From Planctomycetota bacterium (GTDB lineage: Bacteria > Planctomycetota > Planctomycetia > Pirellulales > Pirellulaceae): a DNA stretch of 22,757 nt. The stretch covers positions 1 to 22,757 of the forward strand of contig JAPLNJ010000107.1 in NCBI GenBank assembly GCA_026692885.1. The letters are read 5' to 3'. The stretch's first letter is position 1. The number at the start of each line of letters is the position of its first letter. Made by a program: the position numbers and the translations under genes. Below are positions 16,419-22,757 of the stretch, piece after piece. The notes under the pieces are model-generated. The model searched no databases and was not told the origin of the DNA. It saw only the letters and a program-made list of their open reading frames with translations.

Positions 16419-17360
16419 ATGGTCAACCCTAGAGCAAGGCAAGTGCGACGCCTGTTTCGCGCGGCATTCGGCGCGGTGTTGGGCAAGCGGACGGAAATAC
16501 AACTTCAAGACTGGCGAGTCGGGCTAGTGTGGGTACATTATTTCTGTTCGCTTGCGTGCGCACTGCTGCTTCTTATCCTCGCACCGCTGGCAGGCACCGT
16601 CGTGGGCCAAGTCCTGCAGACTAAGCCGGGAGAACTTGAGGGCGTCGGTATCGACGAGAAATTGAACACGCAGATCCCCCAGGATATTGAGTTTCGCGAC
16701 AGCACCGGACGGGTCCTGCAGCTGCGGGAGGTATTCGCCGGTCAGCGGCCTGTGCTGCTGTCGCTGAACTACTCCGACTGCCCCATGCTCTGCCGTGTGC
16801 AACTGAACGGACTGGTGGACGCTTTGAAAGAAATCAGTTGGATACCCGGCGCGGAGTTTGACATCGTCAGTGTCAGCATTGATCCGTTGGAGACCACGGA
16901 CCGCGCCAAGCAGACGCAAGCGAGATACTTCAAGATGTACGGGAGGCCGGTGAAGTCGGACGGTTGGCGTTTTCTGACGGGCCACAAACAGGCGATCGCC
17001 AAGCTGGCGGACGCCGTTGGTTTTCGCTTCCAATACATCCCCGAACGGAAAGAATACTCGCATGCCGCCGCGCTCATGATTTGCACGCCGGACGGACGGG
17101 TCTCTCGCTACTTGTACGGTATCGTGTATGATCCGAAGACCCTGAAACTGTCGCTCGTCGAGGCGGGTGAGGGAAAGATCGGCACCACGCTGGACCAAGT
17201 TCTGTTGTTTTGTTTTCACTACGACGCGGAATCCGGCCGCTACGGACCGACGGCCCGCCGCATCATGCAGTTTGGTGCCGGCTTGACCTTGGTCGTGTTG
17301 CTGGGGACGCTGCTGCCCGTGTGGGTGCGACGTAGACATGGGCATTCGGAAAGTCTGTGA
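16419..17360 (+). CDS. SCO1/SenC-family copper chaperone
   Basis: 313 residues from ATG 16419, with AGGAGGAG at 16399-16406; an alternative GTG at 16380 overlaps the preceding stop. A hydrophobic helix (about 41-65, YFCSLACALLLLILAPLAG) anchors or exports the protein. The thioredoxin-like domain carries the copper motif CPMLC (C121, C125) and the partner His215 in EYSHAAALM, the three ligands of SCO proteins. A second hydrophobic segment near the C-terminus (about 286-306, GAGLTLVVLLGTLLPVW) gives two anchors, which is common in this phylum. SCO inserts or reduces the CuA centre of subunit II, and the next gene, coxB, encodes that subunit. The coxB reading frame starts within or just after its stop. 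Confidence 0.9.
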   Translation: MVNPRARQVRRLFRAAFGAVLGKRTEIQLQDWRVGLVWVHYFCSLACALLLLILAPLAGTVVGQVLQTKPGELEGVGIDEKLNTQIPQDIEFRDSTGRVLQLREVFAGQRPVLLSLNYSDCPMLCRVQLNGLVDALKEISWIPGAEFDIVSVSIDPLETTDRAKQTQARYFKMYGRPVKSDGWRFLTGHKQAIAKLADAVGFRFQYIPERKEYSHAAALMICTPDGRVSRYLYGIVYDPKTLKLSLVEAGEGKIGTTLDQVLLFCFHYDAESGRYGPTARRIMQFGAGLTLVVLLGTLLPVWVRRRHGHSESL

Positions 17361-17377
17361 AAGAAGGGCAGCAATAC

Positions 17378-18366
17378 ATGGATGCGTTGGGCACAAACCT
17401 TGGTGGACTCACGCCAGCCTTGCTGGCGGACGTGTCGTTCTGGTTTCCAGAGCAGCGGTCGACGTTCGCCTCCAACGTGGATAATCTATTTTATTTCATC
17501 CTCGGCATCAGCTTTGTCTTCTTCGCACTGATCGTCTCGTTGATGGTCGTGTTCGTGATCAAGTACCGGCGTCGGCCGGGTGAGGCTCCGCAGCCGTCTC
17601 CGTCCCACAACAACTGGCTGGAGTTGCTCTGGACGGGGATCCCCGTGGTCCTCGTTGCCGTGATTTTTGCCTGGGGTTTTCTCGGCTACCTCGACATGCG
17701 TCAACCGCCGGCGAACAGTTACGAGATCCGGGTGCTCGCCAAACGCTGGGTGTGGGCCTTCCAGTATCCCAACGGCCACATCGACGGCGATCTCCACGCG
17801 CCGGTCGATCACCCGATTCGGCTCGTCATGTCGTCGGACGACGTGATCCACAGTCTGTACATCCCCGATTTTCGCATCAAGATGGACGTGGTGCCGGGGC
17901 GGTATTCCACGACTTGGTTTCAGGCGACCAAGTCAGGAGAAAGCAACCTGTTCTGCGCCGAATACTGTGGCAAGGAGCACTCGGGCATGCTGGCCAAAGT
18001 CGTCGTGCACCAGTCGGGGGAATTCGAGAGTTGGCTGACCGAAGCGGCCGCCTTCTTGAAGCGGATGACACCGGTCGAGGGCGGTAGACTGCTGTACCAG
18101 CGGCGTGGCTGCACCCAGTGCCATTCCGTGGACGGCAGCGCCCGCGTGGGGCCGAGTTTCCAAGGCACGTTCGGCACCGTGCAAGCTCTGGCCGATGGCT
18201 CCCAGGTGAAAGTCGACGAGAACTATCTCCGCGAGTCCATACTGCAACCGCTGGCGAAGGTCCGCGCCGGCTACCCACCGGTGATGCCCACGTACCAGGG
18301 GCAACTGAAGAACGAAGAAATCGACGCCTTGATCGCCTTCATCAAGAGCCTGAACAAGGAACAGAA

Positions 18367-18370
<4 letters not shown>
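17378..18370 (+). CDS. coxB: Cytochrome c oxidase subunit II with C-terminal cytochrome c domain (caa3 type)
   Basis: 330 residues from ATG 17378, with AGAAGGG about ten bases upstream; GTG 17357, overlapping the sco stop, is an alternative start. Two membrane helices (about 33-57 and 86-108) are followed by the CuA cupredoxin domain: [13 protein letters not shown] supplies the first His, and [12 protein letters not shown] the others (C193, C197, H201, M204, with E195 in between). A fused cytochrome c domain follows, with heme site CTQCH (245-249) and axial Met303 in PVMPTY. The fusion marks a caa3 oxidase, which accepts electrons directly from an upstream complex, here presumably ActE of alternative complex III. 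Its stop overlaps the coxA start as ATGA. Confidence 0.95.
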
Positions 18371-20038
<1,668 letters not shown>

Positions 20039-20061
<23 letters not shown>

Positions 20062-21040
20062 CGCCACGCACGCGCCCGAACCTTCGCCGTTCTTAGCGCA
20101 TCATTTTGAGTCGCAGGCCCAGCAGTTTGATGCGGGCAAGCTCGGTATATGGCTGTTCCTGGTCACGGAGATCCTGTTCTTCAGCGGCCTGTTTGTGGCG
20201 TATGCCGTCTACCGCAGCAATCACCCGGAAGTATTTCTCTACGCGCATCAGTTCCTGGACAAGACGCTGGGCGCCGTGAACACGGTTGTGCTGCTGTTCA
20301 GCAGTTTGACCATGGCCTGGGGCGTACGGTGTGCCCAACTGGGGCGTCAGCGCGGATTGGTAATCTGCTTGATCCTGACGCTGGTCTGCGCCGCGTTCTT
20401 CCTGGGCGTCAAGGCCGTGGAGTACACGCACAAGTGGGACGAGGGTCTGCTATGGGCCTCCCAGTACGCCCCTCAACCGGATGGTGCTGCGGGGGACGCT
20501 GGCGGCGGCCATCTGACGACCGGGCTCTGTATCTTCATCTGGGTGGTTGGCGTCATCGCGCTCGCCGGGCTGGCGGGAACGCTTGTGGCTCGCGTCAAAC
20601 GGAACATGCCGCGGGTCGTCGTGTCCTGGGCGGTGGCACTGATGGGCGTAGCCGCGCTGCTGGGGGCTGGCAGCGGACTCGGAATTCCGGTGCTGCAGCA
20701 CGCCTTGCTCCATCCCGGGGATTCGCACGAGCCGTCCTTGCACAAGCTGGCGGCTCCGCCCGTCGACACACAACCTGTCGCAGGAGGCAAGCGAGTGCCG
20801 CCGCCCAGTCCAAGCCCGCGTTTAGCCGGGGTCTTCTTCAGTATCTACTTCGCGATGACAGGCGTGCACGCGATTCACATTCTGGCGGGGATGGGCGTCA
20901 TTTTGTGGATCACCCGGCGCGCGATGTTGGGCCATTTTGGTCCCGGCTATTTTGGACCGGTCGACTACGTCGGGCTGTATTGGCACTTGGTCGATTTGGT
21001 GTGGATCTATCTGTTTCCTTTGCTGTACCTGATTCATTAA
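20039..21040 (+). CDS. coxC: Cytochrome c oxidase subunit III
   Basis: 333 residues from ATG 20039; the ATG at 20042 is equally possible. AAGGAAG directly precedes both, and the gene overlaps coxA by 23 bp. The N-terminal part ([20 protein letters not shown] and [17 protein letters not shown]) and the end ([20 protein letters not shown] and [19 protein letters not shown]) are typical of subunit III. Between them (about 140-260) is a long insertion holding two extra hydrophobic segments ([20 protein letters not shown] and [18 protein letters not shown]) and a Pro/His-rich loop. I believe such expanded CoxC forms are usual in this phylum. CoxC stabilises the proton pathway of subunit I and has no cofactor. 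It is the last gene of the cluster; no subunit IV gene follows. Confidence 0.94.
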
Positions 21041-21048
21041 TACCAGTT

Positions 21049-21075
21049 CCCCGCCCCAGCACTCATGGGGAGGGG
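21049..21075 (+). terminator. Hairpin just after coxC
   Basis: CCCCGCCCC (21049-21057) pairs with GGGGAGGGG (21067-21075) with one mismatch and a nine-base loop. It begins nine bases after the coxC stop. No T-run follows, so efficient intrinsic termination is doubtful; it may protect the mRNA 3' end. Confidence 0.4.
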
Positions 21076-21167
21076 GCTGTGGTTAGGCAAAGTTGGGGTT
21101 GGTGCAGAAAAACAACCGGGCAGGTATTGTTTACGGGAATTGGGCGGCAAAGACGGTGGATGTTCCT

Positions 21168-21461
21168 GGTTTTCTCGCCCCGCAGGGGCCAAAACAAATC
21201 AGCCCAGCACAACGTCGCGGCGACAGCCGCAGAGCGACGCCCTGGGTATCGTATCGAAGCAACCTGGTAGCCCTGAAAGGGCGAAACAAGGCGGTTCCTC
21301 TCACTCGCAGCGTTCGTCCGACGTGACCAAGGCTTGTTTCGCCCCTTCAGGGCTAGTGTTCTAAATCCTCTCATAACCCAGGGCGGCGCTACGCGGCGCT
21401 ACGCGGCGAACGCCGCTCCGCTCTGGGCTGCTATGTGGCTGCCCCTATCGGGGCGAAAACC
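21168..21461. repeat. 294-bp structure of two facing repeat copies
   Basis: The left part (21168-21250: GGTTTTCTCGCCCC, then CAGCCCAG, then GACGCCCTGGGT) and the reverse complement of the right part (21377-21461) are related copies facing each other. Inside them, 21269-21290 (AGCCCTGAAAGGGCGAAAC) and 21333-21354 are 22-bp inverted repeats with one mismatch. The central 42 bp (21291-21332) is unpaired. The right copy also has a tandem 10-bp unit, CGGCGCTACG. No protein is likely. It resembles a dispersed planctomycete repeat I remember, but I cannot name the family. Confidence 0.7.
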
Positions 21462-21856
21462 CATGAATCAGGATCAGGGCGTTGTCTCGATCTGTCATGT
21501 GCGCCCTTTCGGGGCAAGCAGCGAAACAGACTCTCGCCCTTGCCACCGTGCCAATTTCCCATGTCAATCCCAACTTTGCATCGCCCCTCGGCTAGCCCGC
21601 ATTTCTCATTACATCTGAAAATGTGGAGGGCTATCGCCGCTGAGCGGCGTTTTTCTTGTGGCGGCTGTTCGCACTCGCGGCACTGGCGTGGTGCGCAGGC
21701 CGCGGCGGTTGGTTTCGGCATGTTGGGACTGCGTTTCACGCCGGTTCAGGCTTAGTAGCGGCCGTTTTTCCGCCGCCGGCGCGTACCGTGATCCGACCAG
21801 GCTCGCGGTCCCATCGATTTTTTCCGGTTTTTCTCCTGCGCCTCAAGTCGTCACGG
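21462..21856. other. Non-coding spacer between the repeat structure and the transposase
   Basis: No convincing gene on either strand. It contains one more GC hairpin of the GCCC-x-GGGC kind (21501-21515) and the terminator-like hairpin at 21635-21654. The part next to the transposase stop probably includes one end of the insertion sequence, but the partner terminal repeat is outside the window, so the boundary cannot be fixed. Confidence 0.55.
21635..21654 (+). terminator. Intrinsic terminator-like hairpin, plus-strand direction
   Basis: CGCCGC-TGA-GCGGCG, a perfect 6-bp GC stem with a three-base loop, is followed directly by TTTTT. It could end read-through from the cox genes about 600 bp downstream of coxC. 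It could also be part of a dispersed repeat. Confidence 0.5.
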
Positions 21857-22756
21857 TCAGGTAACCGCCAGTCGTGGCGGATCGTCACCGGCAAGCGGTA
21901 GATCCGGCAGGCTGGGAACGCCACTGGCAAGCAATGCGGCGTGGCGGCGGAGGTTCGCCAACACTTGACCGAACAGCTCGCGGTAAGGGTAACTGCTCGA
22001 AAAATGTGCCCAGATCCGGCGGGTTGTTACCCGGATCAGGCTGCCAATCTTGAACAGACGCGTGCGGATCGTCGGGCATTCAGCTTGGGACATTTCCGTT
22101 CCCGCCAGGCCAAAACGCCGCAGCAGCATGCACAACACGTAGGCGAACGAACATTGGTACACACGGATTTGGTTGGCTCGCATGGCCTCGCACGGCAAAC
22201 TTCCCGCGAACAAATACTTCTGCTCCTTGATCCGGTTCTCCGCGTCGCCGCGCGGGCAGTAACCCTCCTCGTAAGCCGTGCGTCCGTCGAGTTCTTCCGC
22301 CGCTCGCGACAGCACCACGAACCGCACGTTCGACTTCCCTTCCCAACTCGCTTGTTCCGACAACCAATCCGTCGCCGTGCGGGCCGCGGCCGCTTGCGTT
22401 TGCAAAACCTCCACGCGCCGTTCGGCCGTCGCCGCCGCACGCCGATTTTGGCGAGCCAATGACTCCGCGCGTTGAGCCTGCTTCCGAGTTGACTTCGCAT
22501 TGGCCCGCAAGGATTTCGCCCGCTCGCAGTGAGCGCGAGCCGCCGCCGCGCTCATCGTTTCCGCCAAGCCTGCCAGGCGTTCCGCACGCTGCTGTTGCTT
22601 GTCGGCAGTGGCCGTTGCGCTGACCAGAAAGAAATAGTCCGGCTCGGTGAACAGTTGGCCCGTCTGCGGGTCAGGCGGGTCAACTACGACCAACAACAGA
22701 CGTTGTGGGAAGGCCCAGGTCTTCGCTTGATACATGCCCAGTTCTACGACGGTCTC
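21857..22756 (-). CDS. IS1380-like transposase, C-terminal part, running off the window
   Basis: The frame is open to the right edge; the first internal ATG is at 22735, but codons before it (ETVVELG) continue the protein, so the true start is outside. The C-terminal part matches IS1380-type DDE transposases: NVRFVVLSRAAEELDGRTAY, then YCPRGDAENRIKEQ with the likely third catalytic residue E in AENRIKE, then MRANQIRVYQCSFAYVLCML and a basic C-terminus. Between LLLVVVDPPDPQTGQLF and WEGKSNVRFVV lies an Ala/Arg/Gln-rich stretch of about 80 residues that looks like a coiled coil and is not part of the IS1380 proteins I know. The catalytic Asp residues would lie outside the window. No frameshift or stop is visible in the present part. 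Confidence 0.8.
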   Translation of the reverse strand, partial: ETVVELGMYQAKTWAFPQRLLLVVVDPPDPQTGQLFTEPDYFFLVSATATADKQQQRAERLAGLAETMSAAAARAHCERAKSLRANAKSTRKQAQRAESLARQNRRAAATAERRVEVLQTQAAAARTATDWLSEQASWEGKSNVRFVVLSRAAEELDGRTAYEEGYCPRGDAENRIKEQKYLFAGSLPCEAMRANQIRVYQCSFAYVLCMLLRRFGLAGTEMSQAECPTIRTRLFKIGSLIRVTTRRIWAHFSSSYPYRELFGQVLANLRRHAALLASGVPSLPDLPLAGDDPPRLAVT

Positions 22757-22757
22757 G

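Noticed and set aside
21168..21515. CRISPR array
   Set aside because: The repeats are inverted, unequal in length and not regularly spaced, and no cas genes are present.
21065..21755. Several short open frames downstream of coxC
   Set aside because: They run through hairpins and facing repeats; their apparent protein patterns come from the repeat DNA.

Overview
The window is GC-rich and looks like a chromosome segment from a planctomycete (Planctomycetota, probably Pirellulales-like). Three things suggest this. The first protein is rich in proline and Y-R-P repeats, a type common in that phylum. The hydrolase C-terminus resembles the DUF1553-associated carbohydrate-binding tail. Several spacers carry palindromic dispersed repeats of the kind I remember from planctomycete genomes. 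This assignment is made from memory of families, not from a search.

Layout. Positions 2-976 hold the 3' part of a proline/tyrosine-rich probable envelope protein. Positions 997-3873 encode a large stand-alone N6-adenine DNA methyltransferase of the type ISP/IIG kind. Its 3' end, with a terminator-like palindrome, is duplicated 216 bp downstream (3745-3897 and 3961-4112). A 263-bp nested inverted repeat flanked by TTA on both sides (4141-4403) follows. It is MITE-like and lies immediately before a damaged glycoside-hydrolase-like gene: a headless 5' piece at 4404-4673, an in-frame TGA at 4671-4673, and an open frame at 4674-7454.

The core is a respiratory cluster on the plus strand, 7798-21040. 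It encodes alternative complex III (actA, actB, actC, a fused actD-actE, actF), a 119-residue membrane-anchored protein, a SCO copper chaperone, and an A2-type caa3 cytochrome c oxidase (coxB with a fused cytochrome c domain, coxA, coxC). Many genes overlap or nearly touch, so co-transcription is likely. A good sigma-70-like promoter (7641-7669) lies upstream of actA. Together the products would oxidise menaquinol, pass electrons through c-type hemes, and reduce oxygen with proton translocation. SCO would deliver copper to CuA.

The last 1.7 kb (21041-22757) is non-coding and repeat-rich: a 294-bp facing-repeat structure, several small GC hairpins and a terminator-like hairpin. It ends with the C-terminal part of an IS1380-like transposase on the minus strand, which runs out of the window.

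The most unusual feature is in ActA. About 109 residues resembling one repeat unit of giant planctomycete adhesin-like proteins sit in frame between heme-binding motifs 2 and 3 of this multiheme cytochrome. Other points worth a second look are the MITE-like palindrome next to the broken hydrolase gene, the tail duplication of the methylase gene, the ActD-ActE fusion, the small protein between actF and sco, and the Ala/Arg-rich coiled-coil stretch inside the transposase.
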